A stretch of 64,000 bases of DNA from Rhodobacter sp. (lineage in GTDB: Bacteria > Pseudomonadota > Alphaproteobacteria > Rhodobacterales > Rhodobacteraceae), in NCBI GenBank assembly GCA_016704435.1, contig JADJAB010000003.1:62001-126000 (forward strand). Reading direction: 5' to 3'. The position numbers and the translations under genes were made by a program. Shown here piece after piece: positions 17,673-27,980 of this stretch. The stretch's first letter is position 1. Each line of letters begins with the position of its first letter. The notes under the pieces were generated by a model. It was not told the DNA's origin, did not search any database, and worked only from the letters and a program-made list of their open reading frames with translations.

Positions 17673-18296
17673 CTAGTACTCCAGGAAGGCGACATTCATC
17701 TTCCGTCGCGTGAGTTCGCGCTGAAGTGCCGCTACGTAAAGGCCCTTGCCTTCCACCATGCAAGCCTGCACCGCCCGCTCGGTGAACGTCGGCGGGTCGA
17801 TCGTGTCGAGGTCGATGCCGGCGATCACCGGCAACGCGCGTTCAAGGTCGAGCGTGTGAGTTACGCCGCAGGACGGCGAGTCACCGACGCCGACTATTCC
17901 GACAATCTCGTAGCCCGATCGCGTGTAGTCGGCGATCTGGTCGACGACCCGCCTTGCGATGCTGCGGTAACGCCAGCGCGTGTAAAGACGGAAAACGGGA
18001 AAAAGCACCCGACGCATCCGATACGTCAGCGTGCGTTCCGAGCCGTAGAAGCGAAGAATGTAGCGCTTCAGCACACCGCCCCAGGCAACCTGTTCGGGAC
18101 ATGGCATCTGAAGCAGGCCGATGCCGTCGCGAATGAACGGATCCACCGCAGCAGCAACCACGCCGGCGCATTTGGCGCCTCCGAGATAGCGTACGTTCTG
18201 GTTGAGCAAGCAGTGCGAGACCAGGACAACACGCCGGCTTCGCGCGTCTGCAAGACGCTTTGCCAACCGCTCGATCTTCGTGTCCTTGGCGACCAT
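17673..18296 (-). CDS. DUF523 / TudS-like cysteine protein
   Basis: A 207-residue protein with a cysteine pattern like the DUF523 (TudS-related) group, some members of which are iron-sulfur thiouracil desulfurases. Visible are VLVSHCLLNQNVRYLGGA, GLLQMPCPEQVAWGGVLKR and GVGDSPSCGVTHTL; the three cysteines (SHC, PCPE, PSCG) would hold the cluster. Length exceeds core DUF523 (about 150), fitting the longer CD3072-like subgroup. The flanks here are less GC-rich and have no other genes, and tRNA-Gly lies downstream, so the gene may have arrived by transfer; this is inference. Confidence 0.72.
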   Translation of the reverse strand: MVAKDTKIERLAKRLADARSRRVVLVSHCLLNQNVRYLGGAKCAGVVAAAVDPFIRDGIGLLQMPCPEQVAWGGVLKRYILRFYGSERTLTYRMRRVLFPVFRLYTRWRYRSIARRVVDQIADYTRSGYEIVGIVGVGDSPSCGVTHTLDLERALPVIAGIDLDTIDPPTFTERAVQACMVEGKGLYVAALQRELTRRKMNVAFLEY

Positions 18297-18806
18297 TCCA
18301 GATGCTCTCCCTGAATGCCCTGCCTGTCAGGTCAAAGGTTCGCGACAGAAACCGCCGACCCTGCTGCCAGCCTTCGGGTTCCGGTTCCTGGGTCAAGACC
18401 AACCTGAAAAGCATGCCACCAAAGGCACCGCAATTCTACTTCACCGGTATCGTGCAATTGCAGCAGATCGGGCCATCGGTTGCCCGAAGACGCCCATCGC
18501 TGCTTTGATCCATCGTGAATCGCGTCTTGACGCGCGACCAAACGCGCGGCCCGCGACCAGCCGGAACGGCCCGATCCGGATTTGCTCCGTCGTCACTTCA
18601 CCGTCTACCTTCGACATCCCCACCTAGGCGGAGGAATCACGATGCTCAGGCCCCGTGCCATCCGGCAAATGGTTCGGAAACGGAGGCAAGGTTCCCGGCG
18701 CCCGCGAGATCGCGCCATTCATCCTGGGGTCGATTTGCCGAGATATCACAGGCCGCGCCGGCCAGTGCCGGACCAGCGGGCATCAGGCTGTCTTGAACAG
18801 GATGCG
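18297..18806. other. Gene-free region upstream of the DUF523-like gene
   Basis: About 500 bp between the DUF523-like gene and the pyruvate carboxylase 3' end. Short open frames occur on both strands, but none has a recognisable domain, a good ribosome site or a codon pattern like the neighbours. It presumably holds the promoter of the DUF523-like gene and may contain decayed sequence. Confidence 0.5.
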
Positions 18807-21800
18807 TCACTCCAGCTCGATCAGCAGGTCCTTGGCGTCGATCTGGGCGCCGGGTTGCACATGCACCGCCTTGACCACGGCCTCGCGGTCGGCGTGCAGC
18901 CCGGTTTCCATCTTCATCGCCTCGATGGTCAGCAGCAGATCGCCCGGCTTCACCTTCGCGCCCGCCGTCACCAGGACCGAGGCGACCGCCCCCGGCATCG
19001 GCGCGCCGACATGGGCCGGGTTGCCCTCGGCCGCCTTGGGCCGCGCCGCCGTGCACTGGCCTTGACCGCGCGGTTCGGCACCCGGATCACGCGGGGCTGG
19101 CCGTTCAGTTCGAAGAACACCTTCACCTCGCCTTCGTCGGTCGTTTCGCCCACCGTCTGCAGGCGGATTTCCAGCGTCTTGCCGGGGTCGATCTCCGCCG
19201 TGATCTCCTCGCCCGGCTCCATGCCGTAGAAAAAGGTCCGCGTCGGCAGGGTGCGCACCGGGCCATACATCCGGTGGCGGCCCATGTAGTCGAGGAACAC
19301 CTTGGGATACATCAGATATCCGTTCAGATCCTCGTCATCCAGCTTGAAGCCGTTCAGCTCTGCCGAGACCTTGTTGCGCGTGGCTTCCAGATCCACCGGC
19401 GACAAGGACTTGCCAGGCCGTTCGGTCAGCGGCGCCTCGCCCTTCAGCACCTTCTTCAGGATGCCCTGCGGCCAGCCGCCATGCGGTTGCCCCAGATTGC
19501 CCTTCAGCATGTCGGCCACCGAATCGGGAAAGGCCACATCGACCTTCGGGTCTTCGACCTGCGCGCGGGTCAGCCCCTGTGCCACCATCATCAGCGCCAT
19601 GTCGCCCACCACCTTCGACGACGGCGTGACCTTGACGATATCGCCGAACATCTGGTTGGCGTCGGCATAGGCCTGCGCCACCTCGTGCCAGCGTTCCTCC
19701 AACCCCAGGCTGCGGGCCTGCGCCTTCAGGTTGGTGAACTGGCCGCCGGGCATTTCGTGCAGGTAGACCTCGGATGCAGGCGCCGGCAGGCCCGATTCAA
19801 AGGCCGCATAGTGCCGGCGCACGCCCTCCCAGTAGTCCGAGATCGACCGGATCGCCGCGATGTCCAGACCCGTATCGCGCTCGGTATGGCGCAAGGCTTC
19901 GACGATGGAGCCAAGGCAGGGCTGCGAGGTGCCGCCCGAAAAGGCGTCCATCGCCGCGTCCACCGCATCCACGCCCGCATCGCAGGCGGCAAGGATCGTC
20001 GCCGCCGCCGCCCCCGAGGTGTCGTGGGTGTGGAAGTGGATCGGCAGCCCGACCTCCTGCTTCAGGGCCTTGATCAGCAGCCGCGCGGCCGCGGGTTTCA
20101 GCAGCCCCGCCATGTCCTTCAGCCCCAGCACATGCGCGCCGGCCGATTTCAGCTCTTTCGCGCGGTCGGTGTAGTATTTCAGGTCATATTTCGCGCGATC
20201 CGGGTCCAGGATGTCGCCGGTATAGCAGACCGCGCCTTCGCAGACCTTGCCGGCCTCGACCACGGCATCCATGGCGACCCGCATGTTCTCGACCCAATTG
20301 AGGGAATCGAACACGCGGAACACATCGACGCCGGTTTCAGCCGCCTGCTTGACGAAAGCGCGCACCACGTTGTCGGGGTAGTTGGTGTAGCCCACCCCGT
20401 TCGACGCGCGCAGCAGCATCTGCGTCATCAGGTTCGGCATCGCCGCGCGCAGGTCGCGCAGGCGCTGCCAGGGGCATTCCTGCAAGAAGCGGTAGGCCAC
20501 GTCGAAGGTGGCGCCGCCCCAGCATTCGACGCTGAACAGCTGCGGCAGGTTGGCGGCATAGGCCGGCGCCACCTTGATCATGTCGATCGAGCGCATGCGG
20601 GTGGCCAGCAGGCTCTGATGCCCGTCGCGCATGGTGGTGTCGGTGATCAGCACCTTTTTCTGGGCGCGCATCCAGTCGGCCACCGCCTGCGGGCCCTTCT
20701 GCTCCAGCAGGTTGCGGGTGCCCATGGCGGGGTCCACCAGCAGGGCGGGGGCTTGCGGGGCGCGCACCTCGGCCGGGGGCTTCGGCCGCCCCGCCGTCTC
20801 GGGGTGGCCGTTCACGGTGATGTCGGCGATGTAGATCAACAGCTTGGTCGCCCGGTCGCGCCGCTTCCTGAAGGCGAACAGCGCCGGCGTCGTGTCGATG
20901 AACTTGGTGGTATAGGTGTCGTCCAGGAATGTCGGGTGCTTCAGGAGGTTGATGACGAACTCGATGTTCGTCGCCACGCCGCGGATGCGGAACTCGCGCA
21001 GCGCCCGGTCCATCCGTGCAATCGCCTTTTCCGGGGTCTGGGCGTGGGCCGTCACCTTGACCAGCAGCGAATCGTAGTAGCGCGTGATCACGCCGCCCGC
21101 GTAGGCCGTGCCGCCGTCCAGCCGGATGCCGTTGCCGGTGGCCGACCGGTAGGCGGTCAGGCGGCCATAGTCGGGGATGAAATTGTTGAGCGGGTCTTCG
21201 GTGGTGATCCGGCATTGCAGCGCATGGCCGTTCAGCTTGACCTCGCCCTGGCTGGCGACGCCGGTCGCTTGCGGCAGCGACTTTCCCTCTTCGATCAGGA
21301 TCTGCGCCTGCACGATGTCGATGCCGGTCACCTCCTCGGTGACGGTATGCTCGACCTGCACGCGGGGGTTCACCTCGATGAAGTAGAACTTGCCGTCGTC
21401 CATATCCATCAGGAACTCGACCGTGCCGGCGCATTCGTAATTCACATGCGCGCAGATGCGCCGCGCCATCTCGCAGACCTCGTCGCGCTGGGCCTGGGTC
21501 AGATAGGGCGCGGGGGCGCGTTCGACGACCTTCTGGTTGCGGCGCTGCACGGTGCAGTCGCGCTCCCACAGGTGCCAGACGTTGCCCTGCTTGTCGCCCA
21601 GGATCTGCACCTCGACATGGCGGGCGCGCTGGATCATCTTTTCCAGAAAGCCCTCGCCATTGCCGAAGGCGGCCTCGGCCTCGCGCCGGCCCTCGCGGAC
21701 CTTCAACTCCAGCTCGTCCTCGGCCAGGATCGGCCGCATGCCGCGCCCGCCGCCGCCCCAGGATGCCTTGAGCATCAACGGATAGCCGACCTCGGCCGCC

Positions 21801-22249
21801 TGGCGCTTGATCAGCGCCATGTCGTCGCCCAGGACCTCGGTCGCCGGAATCACCGGCACGCCGGCCTCGATCGCCACGCGGCGCGCGCTGGCCTTGTCGC
21901 CCAGGGCGCGCATGGTCTCGGCGCGCGGGCCGATGAAGGTGATCCCGGCCTGGTCGCAGGCCTCGACGAAATCGGGGTTTTCGCTCAACAGGCCATAGCC
22001 CGGATGGATCGCATCCGCCCCCGCCATCCGCGCCACCCGGATGATCTCCGGGATCGACAGATAGGCCCCGACCGGCGACAGCCCTTCGCCGATCCGGTAG
22101 GCTTCATCGGCCTTGAACCGATGCAGGCCCAGCTTGTCTTCCTCGGCATAGACGGCGACCGTCTTCTTGCCCATCTCGTTGGCGGCGCGCATCACGCGGA
22201 TGGCGATCTCGCCCCGGTTGGCGACAAGGATCTTCTTGAATTCGGGCAT
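18807..22249 (-). CDS. pyc: Pyruvate carboxylase, one frameshift near the C terminus
   Basis: Carboxylates pyruvate to oxaloacetate with ATP and biotin. From ATG 22249 (MPEFKKILVANRGEIAIRVM) the order is biotin carboxylase (about residues 1-450: KASWGGGGRGMR, YFIEVNPRVQVEH), carboxyltransferase (about 540-820: TTMRDGHQSLLATRMR, HFHTHDTSG), the PYC linker, and the biotinyl domain with TIEAMKMETGLHA, whose lysine carries biotin. The frame breaks near 19050-19063, between FELNGQPRVIRVPNRAVKA and AHVGAPMPGAVASVLV, by one base. Corrected length is about 1,147 residues, normal for the single-chain enzyme. The indel separates the biotin lysine from the rest, so a real one would kill the enzyme. Confidence 0.95.
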
Positions 22250-22538
22250 CGGCAGGGTCCCCGGTCTGGCGGTGTTCCGGGCGCAGTCTAGGGGTGCTGC
22301 AATGCAGCGCAAGTGCGCTTGACGACCGATCCCGCCCGGTTTGCGAATTTTTCCGCCATCGCCGGGCCGGCGCCGCGCGCCCCGGCGACAGCGGGTGCGA
22401 AATGCCAACGGGGTTCGTCGCCGCATTGCCGCGCCAACGGACCGGTCCGCCCGCCATCCGACGGCCGCCCGCCCGCAGGTCCGGGGCATCCGGCGGCCCG
22501 TGCAACAGCTGCGGAATAGCGGCGGGATCGTTCCGGGA

Positions 22539-23693
22539 TCATTCCCCCTTCGGCAGCATGCGGGCGGACAGCGGCACTTCGCGCAGCACCAAGGTCAGCG
22601 CCACGCCGGTCGCGGCCAGAGCCATGGCGATCCAGTAGATCGGATGCAGCGCATCGCTGACGACCAGCGCGATCACCGCCCGCGTTGCCTCGGGCAGGCG
22701 GGCCAGCGTCTGCGGCCCCAGCTCTGCCACATCGGCCAGCCCCTCGACCTGGGTGCCGCCCAGACCCGCCGCCATCCGCGCCGCGAAAAGTGCGCCGAAC
22801 AGCGCCACCGCGACCGACCCGCCGATCTGGCGGAACATCAGCCCCGCCGCCGTGGCGGTGCCGATCTGCTGGCGCGGCACGGTGTTCTGCACCGCCGTCG
22901 TCACCACCGGAAACACCGTGCCCAGCCCGATGCCCACCAGTGCCAGTGCCAGCCACAGGCCCGGCGCGGGCGTCTCCGGCATCAGCAAAGTCAGCAGGAA
23001 CATCCCCGCGGTCGCCACCGACAGCCCGATCATCGGCAGGATCCGGTAGCGCCCGGTTCGCCCCATGTAGCGGCCCGACAGGGTCGAGGCCGCCAGCAGC
23101 CCCGCCGTCATCGGGATCATCTGCCAGCCCGATTGGGTCGGCGTGGCGCCCTTGGCGATCTGCAGATAGATCGGGATGAAGGTCAGCGTCCCGAGCATCA
23201 TCGCGCCCGAGACGAAGCCGATGGCGGAGGTCACGGCGAACACATTGCCGCGAAACAGGTCCAGCGGCAGCACTGGCTCTGCCGCGCGCCGCTCGACCAG
23301 CACGAACAGGACCAGCGCGATCACGCCCGCCGCCATGATCGCCAGCAGAAGCGGATCGCTCCAGCCCAGCGTGCGCCCGCCCAGCGAGGTGACCAGCACC
23401 AGCGCCGCCAGCGCCAGCGCCAGCAGCGCCGCGCCGGCATAGTCGATGCGGTGCTGCAACCGCCGGCCGGTGGCCTGAAAGCCGAAGAAGAACCCGGCCA
23501 GCGCGGCCAGCCCAAAGGGCAGGTTGACGTAGAAGATCCAGTGCCAGCTGGCCACCTCGACGAACCAGCCGCCGATCAGCGGGCCAAGCACCGAAGACAC
23601 GCCGAAGACAGCGGCGAAGACGCCCTGGATCTTGCCGCGGTCGCGCGGCGGAATCACATCGGCGATGATCGACAGCGCCAGCACGCCCCCCCC
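22539..23693 (-). pseudogene. EmrB/QacA-type MFS drug transporter, N-terminal third missing
   Basis: The product matches the 14-helix DHA2 efflux family but starts in the middle. The first recognisable residues are GGGVLALSIIADVIPPRDRGK, which in relatives lies after about 110-120 residues (helices 1-4). The rest is complete: FAAVFGVSSVLGPLIGGWFVE, SWHWIFYVNLPFG, then nine or more membrane segments to ARMLPKGE. At the break is a run of eight Cs on the plus strand (23686-23693), directly followed by MarR-type coding sequence on the opposite strand. Either a deletion removed both gene starts and the shared promoter, or the assembly has collapsed there. Confidence 0.8.
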
Positions 23694-24273
23694 TGACCGC
23701 CCGGGCAAGGGCTCTGCTGGCTACCGTGCCGGGGTGGCGCAGGCTTTGGCCGGGCAGGGCTTCGCCCCCGCAGCGATCGAGTCGATGCTGGACCTGGACG
23801 CCGAGAACTTCCTTTACGTCCGCCGGGTGATGAAGGGCGACATCCCGCAATCCCTGATGGATGAAGTCGGCGCCGGGCTGGACGTGTCGCAGTTCCACGC
23901 GCTTTCCGCGCTGTTGCGCATTCGCGGCGGCTATGGCCGGGCCGCGCCACAAGAGCCAACCATCGGCCTTCTGGCCGAAGAGCTGTGGCTGGACCCGTCG
24001 CGCGCCAGCCGCATCGCCGCCGATCTGGTCGACCGTGGGCTGGCGACGCGCGGTGTCAGCCAGCAAGACGGCCGCCGCTCGATCCTGTTTCCGACCGAGG
24101 CGGGCCTGACGCTGATGCAGGCCTATCTGAAAGCCAAGTGGCAGCGCACCGCCAGGGTCTTCGCCGATTGGTCCGAGGAAGAGATCACCAGCTTCGCCCG
24201 CCTTTTCGCCCGCTACTCCGAAGGCATGCGTCAGCAATACCCTGCCCATGGCCCCGCCGCGGCGGAAAGCTGA
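23665..24273 (+). CDS. MarR-family transcriptional regulator, start uncertain
   Basis: A winged-helix MarR-type regulator. Recognisable are FHALSALLRIRGGY, TIGLLAEELWLDPSRASRIAADLVDRGLATRG (recognition helix), DGRRSILFPTEAGLTLM (wing) and a C-terminal helix to RYSEGMRQQYPA. MarR genes are often divergent from the efflux pump they control, as here. The listed ATG at 23665 lies inside sequence that encodes the MFS gene on the other strand, so the native start has probably been lost or replaced at the junction near 23693. The region up to about PDRPGKGSAGYRAG should not be trusted. Confidence 0.72.
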   Translation: MIDSASTPPPDRPGKGSAGYRAGVAQALAGQGFAPAAIESMLDLDAENFLYVRRVMKGDIPQSLMDEVGAGLDVSQFHALSALLRIRGGYGRAAPQEPTIGLLAEELWLDPSRASRIAADLVDRGLATRGVSQQDGRRSILFPTEAGLTLMQAYLKAKWQRTARVFADWSEEEITSFARLFARYSEGMRQQYPAHGPAAAES

Positions 24274-24327
24274 ACAATCCAAGAACAGCGCTTTTCCTTC
24301 GGCCAAAGCCCGGCTATCTTGCCCGCC

Positions 24328-26709
24328 ATGAACCCTTGGGACGAACCAGACCCGTTTGAGACCGCAGCGGCGCCGGTGCCGCTGTCGCAACGCGCCATGG
24401 CGGCGCGGCCGGCGCCCTATCTGGATGACCTGAACCCGGCGCAAAGGGCTGCGGTCGAGGCGCTGGATGGCCCGGTGCTGATGCTGGCCGGGGCGGGCAC
24501 CGGCAAGACCAAGGCGCTGACCGCCCGCATCGTGCATCTTCTGTCTACCGGCCGGGCGCGTCCGAACGAGATCCTCGCCGTCACCTTCACCAACAAGGCC
24601 GCGCGCGAGATGAAGCTGCGCGTCGGCCGCATGCTGGGCGAGGTGGCCGAGGGCATGCCCTGGATGGGCACCTTCCACTCGCTCTCGGTCAAGATCCTGC
24701 GCCGCCATGCCGAGCTTGTCGGCCTGAAGCCCAACTTCACCATCCTGGACACCGACGACCAGCTGCGCCTGCTGAAGCAGTTGATCCAGGCCCGCAACAT
24801 CGACGACAAGCGCTGGCCGGCGCGGATGCTGGCCGGGCTGATCGACGGCTGGAAGAACCGCGCGCTGACGCCAGCCTCGGTGCCGTCCTCGGACGGCAGC
24901 GCCTATAACAACGTCGGCACCGAGCTCTACGCCGAATACCAGGACCGGCTGCGCACGCTGAACGCCACCGATTTTGGCGACCTCTTGTTGCATTGCGTGC
25001 AGATCTTCAAGACCCACCCCGACGTGCTGGCGCAATACCAGCGCTGGTTCCGCTATATCCTCGTCGACGAATACCAGGATACCAACGTCTGCCAATACCT
25101 CTGGCTGCGCCTCCTGGCCCAGGCGCACCACAACATCTGCTGCGTCGGCGACGACGACCAGTCGATCTACGGCTGGCGCGGCGCCGAGGTCGGCAACATC
25201 CTGCGGTTCGAAAAGGACTTTCCCGGTGCGCAGGTGATAAGGCTGGAGCAGAACTACCGCTCCACCCCGCATATCCTGGCCGCCGCCTCGGGGGTGATTT
25301 CCGCCAACGCAGGCCGGCTGGGCAAGACACTCTGGACCGAAGCGCGCGAGGGCGAGAAGGTGCGCCTGATCGGCCATTGGGATGGCGAGGAAGAGGCCCG
25401 CTGGATCGGCGAAGAGATCGAGGCGATCCAGCGCGGCACCCGCGGCTGGGCTCCGGTCGGCCTGGACGATCAGGCCATCCTCGTGCGCGCCAGCCATCAG
25501 ATGCGGGCCTTCGAGGACCGCTTTCTGACCATCGGCCTGCCCTACCGGGTGATCGGCGGGCCGCGTTTTTACGAACGCGCCGAAATTCGCGACGCCATGG
25601 CCTATTTCCGGCTGGCGGTCAGCCCCGAGGACGATCTGGCGTTTGAGCGGGTGGTCAACCTGCCCAAACGCGGCCTTGGCGACAAGGCGCAGGCCGACAT
25701 CCAGCGCGAGGCGCGGTCGAACGGCCTGTCGCTTCTGGACGGCGCACGGTCCTTGCTGGCCGCTGGCGGCATCGGCGGCAAGGGCGCCAACCAGCTGCGC
25801 GCCTTTTGCGACGGGGTCGAGCGCTGGCACCATGCCACCCGACAAGATGGCCAAAGCCATATCGAGCTGGCCGAGGTGATCCTGGACGAATCCGGCTACA
25901 CCGGGATGTGGCAGAACGACAAGACGCCTGAGGCGCCGGGGCGGCTCGACAACCTCAAGGAACTGGTCAAGGCGCTGGAGCAGTTCGACAGCCTGCAGGG
26001 GTTTCTCGAACACGTCTCGCTGATCATGGACAACGAAAACGAAGAGGCGGCCGAAAAGGTCTCGATCATGACGTTGCATGCCGCCAAGGGGCTGGAGTTT
26101 CCGGTGGTGTTCCTGCCCGGCTGGGAGGACGGGTTGTTCCCCAGCCAGCGCAGCATGGATGAAAGCGGGCTGAAGGGGTTGGAAGAGGAACGCCGCCTGG
26201 CCTATGTCGGGATCACCCGCGCCGAACGGCTGGCGACGGTGTCCTTCGCGTCCAACCGCCGGGTCTATGGCCAATGGCAAAGCCAGATGCCCAGCCGCTT
26301 CATCGACGAATTGCCGCAAGCCCATGTCGAGGTGCTGACACCACCCGGCCTGATGGGCGGCGGCTATGGCGCGGCAGCGCCGGGGTTTGGCAGCGGCCAC
26401 GGTTCGGCGCTGGAAGAGCGGGTGTCGAAGGCCGATGTCTACAACTCTCCCGGCTGGCGCCGGTTGCAGGAGCGGCAGGGGATGCGGCCGGTCAGCCAGC
26501 CGCGCGAGGCGAAGAACGTGGTGATCGACCTGACCGCCGACAGCGCCTATTCGGTCGGCGACCGGGTGTTCCACACCAAGTTCGGCTATGGCAAGGTGAC
26601 GGCGATCGAGGGCGACAAGCTGGATATCCGCTTCGACAAGACCGGCGACAAGAAGATCGTCGCGCGCTTCGTCATGCCCGCCGACCTGGCCGACGAGATC
26701 CCGTTCTGA
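24328..26709 (+). CDS. uvrD: UvrD/PcrA-type ATP-dependent DNA helicase
   Basis: A 793-residue superfamily 1A 3'-5' helicase for nucleotide-excision and mismatch repair or fork rescue. Motifs in order: Walker A AGAGTGKTKALTARI (about residue 56), AVTFTNKAAREM (Ia), ILVDEYQDTN (II), CVGDDDQSIYGWRGA (III), LEQNYRS (IV), IMTLHAAKGLEFPVVFLPG (V) and LAYVGITRAE (VI). The C-terminal domain GDRVFHTKFGYGKVTAIEGDKL is the PcrA/UvrD-like tail. ATG 24328 was preferred to one 9 bp earlier. Whether it is functionally UvrD or PcrA cannot be told from sequence alone. The frame is intact. Confidence 0.93.
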   Translation: MNPWDEPDPFETAAAPVPLSQRAMAARPAPYLDDLNPAQRAAVEALDGPVLMLAGAGTGKTKALTARIVHLLSTGRARPNEILAVTFTNKAAREMKLRVGRMLGEVAEGMPWMGTFHSLSVKILRRHAELVGLKPNFTILDTDDQLRLLKQLIQARNIDDKRWPARMLAGLIDGWKNRALTPASVPSSDGSAYNNVGTELYAEYQDRLRTLNATDFGDLLLHCVQIFKTHPDVLAQYQRWFRYILVDEYQDTNVCQYLWLRLLAQAHHNICCVGDDDQSIYGWRGAEVGNILRFEKDFPGAQVIRLEQNYRSTPHILAAASGVISANAGRLGKTLWTEAREGEKVRLIGHWDGEEEARWIGEEIEAIQRGTRGWAPVGLDDQAILVRASHQMRAFEDRFLTIGLPYRVIGGPRFYERAEIRDAMAYFRLAVSPEDDLAFERVVNLPKRGLGDKAQADIQREARSNGLSLLDGARSLLAAGGIGGKGANQLRAFCDGVERWHHATRQDGQSHIELAEVILDESGYTGMWQNDKTPEAPGRLDNLKELVKALEQFDSLQGFLEHVSLIMDNENEEAAEKVSIMTLHAAKGLEFPVVFLPGWEDGLFPSQRSMDESGLKGLEEERRLAYVGITRAERLATVSFASNRRVYGQWQSQMPSRFIDELPQAHVEVLTPPGLMGGGYGAAAPGFGSGHGSALEERVSKADVYNSPGWRRLQERQGMRPVSQPREAKNVVIDLTADSAYSVGDRVFHTKFGYGKVTAIEGDKLDIRFDKTGDKKIVARFVMPADLADEIPF

Positions 26710-26720
26710 CGGGGCAGGAC

Positions 26721-26760
26721 CAAGAATTCTCGGGAATCCTTGCAGATTGTTTCGAAGATA
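26721..26760. repeat. Hairpin-containing intergenic element, copy 2
   Basis: Between the helicase and benE-like genes. An imperfect hairpin pairs CAAGAATTC (26721-26729) with GGAATCCTTG (26733-26742), and GCAGATTGTTTCGAAGATA follows. It matches the element at 16711-16752 in flanking bases while the arms differ, which suggests a conserved structure. It may act as a terminator for the convergent genes. Confidence 0.55.
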
Positions 26761-26768
26761 TCCTGCCC

Positions 26769-27923
26769 TTACCCCCGGCGTCGCGCCGCCAGCCGCTCCA
26801 GCGCGACCATCGCCAGCCCCGCCAGAAGCCCCCAGAAGGCCGCGCCCACGCCCAGGAACGGCACGCCGGCGGCAGTGACACCCAGCGTCAGCACCGCGGC
26901 AAAGCGCTGCTCGGGCACCGCCATCGCCGTCGCCAGCGCCCCGGTCAGCGCGCCCAGCAGCGCCAGCGCCACCAGCGCCACCATCACTTGCGGCGGCAAG
27001 GCCGCCAGCAGCAGCAGGATGGCGGGCGAGCCTAGCCCCAGCAGCACCCAGAAGCCGGCATAGGCCAGCCCCACCTTCCAGCGCTGCTCCCGGTCCGGAT
27101 GCACATCTGGCCCCAGGCAGATCGCCGCCGTGATCGCCGCCATGCTGACGGTATGCGCCCCGAACAGCGCCGTCAGTGCCGATATGCCGCCGGTCAGCCC
27201 CAGCGCCGACCGAACCGGCGGCTCATACCCCGCCGCGCGCATGGTGGCGAAGCCCGGCAGGTTCTGCGACGCCATGGTGACCAGATAAAGCGGCAGCGCC
27301 AGCCCGATGATGCTGCCACCGTCGAAGGCCGGCGCGATGAAGCTCAGCCGGGGCAGGGGCAGCGCCAGCGCGGGCCAGTCGGCAAATCCCAGCGCGAAGG
27401 CCAGTGCGACCCCGCAGGCCAGCGCGGCAATCACCGCCACCGCCGGATTCGCCAGCCGCACCAGCGCAAAGACCGCCAGCATCGGCAGCACCAGCGCCGG
27501 CGCCGCCTCGGCGGCCGCCGCGCCCTTCAGCACGAAGGGAAGCAGCACGCCCGCCAGCATCCCCCCCGCGATTCCGTCGGGGATCAGCGCCACCGCCCGC
27601 CCGAGGGGCCGGATCGCCCCGGTCGCCGCGATCAGCAGGCCCGCGACGACAAAGGCCCCGACCGCCTGCGGCATCGTCAGGCCCGAGGTCGCCGCCACCA
27701 GCGCCGCCCCCGGCGTCGACCAGGCCAGCACCACCGGCACCCGGTGCCAACTGGACAGCAGCGCCGATCCGGCCGCCTTGCCCAGGCACACCGCCAGCAC
27801 CCAGCTGGCCGTCTGCGCCGCATCCGCGCCCACCGCCGCCGCCGCGGCCAGCACCAGCGCGATGGTCGAGCCATAGCCCACGAGTGCGGCCACGAAAGCC
27901 GCCGAGATCAGGGAAGCGCGCAT
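26769..27923 (-). CDS. BenE-family benzoate/H+ symporter-like transporter
   Basis: A 384-residue polytopic inner-membrane protein matching the BenE family. Typical segments are MRASLISAAFVAALVGYGST at the N terminus, VLAWSTPGAALVA, IPDGIAGGMLAGVLLPFVLKG, YLVTMASQNLPGFATMRAAGY and GAHTVSMAAITAAICLG. About eleven to twelve membrane segments are visible. The name implies benzoate uptake, but no aromatic-degradation genes lie in the window, so the substrate is open. The start faces the DUF1127 sRNA region, about 60 bp away. Confidence 0.87.
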   Translation of the reverse strand: MRASLISAAFVAALVGYGSTIALVLAAAAAVGADAAQTASWVLAVCLGKAAGSALLSSWHRVPVVLAWSTPGAALVAATSGLTMPQAVGAFVVAGLLIAATGAIRPLGRAVALIPDGIAGGMLAGVLLPFVLKGAAAAEAAPALVLPMLAVFALVRLANPAVAVIAALACGVALAFALGFADWPALALPLPRLSFIAPAFDGGSIIGLALPLYLVTMASQNLPGFATMRAAGYEPPVRSALGLTGGISALTALFGAHTVSMAAITAAICLGPDVHPDREQRWKVGLAYAGFWVLLGLGSPAILLLLAALPPQVMVALVALALLGALTGALATAMAVPEQRFAAVLTLGVTAAGVPFLGVGAAFWGLLAGLAMVALERLAARRRG

Positions 27924-27980
27924 GAATTCTCCGTCCTTGCGGGCGGACTATCGGTGGCGATGCGGGGAAAGGGAAGGGGT

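Noticed and set aside
17463..18296. tRNA-Gly as attachment site for an island with the DUF523-like gene
   Set aside because: No integrase and no repeat of the tRNA end seen near 18300-18800.
19274..22291. A 1005-codon open frame antisense to pyruvate carboxylase
   Set aside because: Composition is that of a shadow frame and the sense strand encodes an obvious enzyme.
22288..26574. A 1428-codon minus-strand frame across the helicase and MFS region
   Set aside because: It is antisense to the UvrD-like gene and merely runs on into an out-of-frame reading of the MFS gene.
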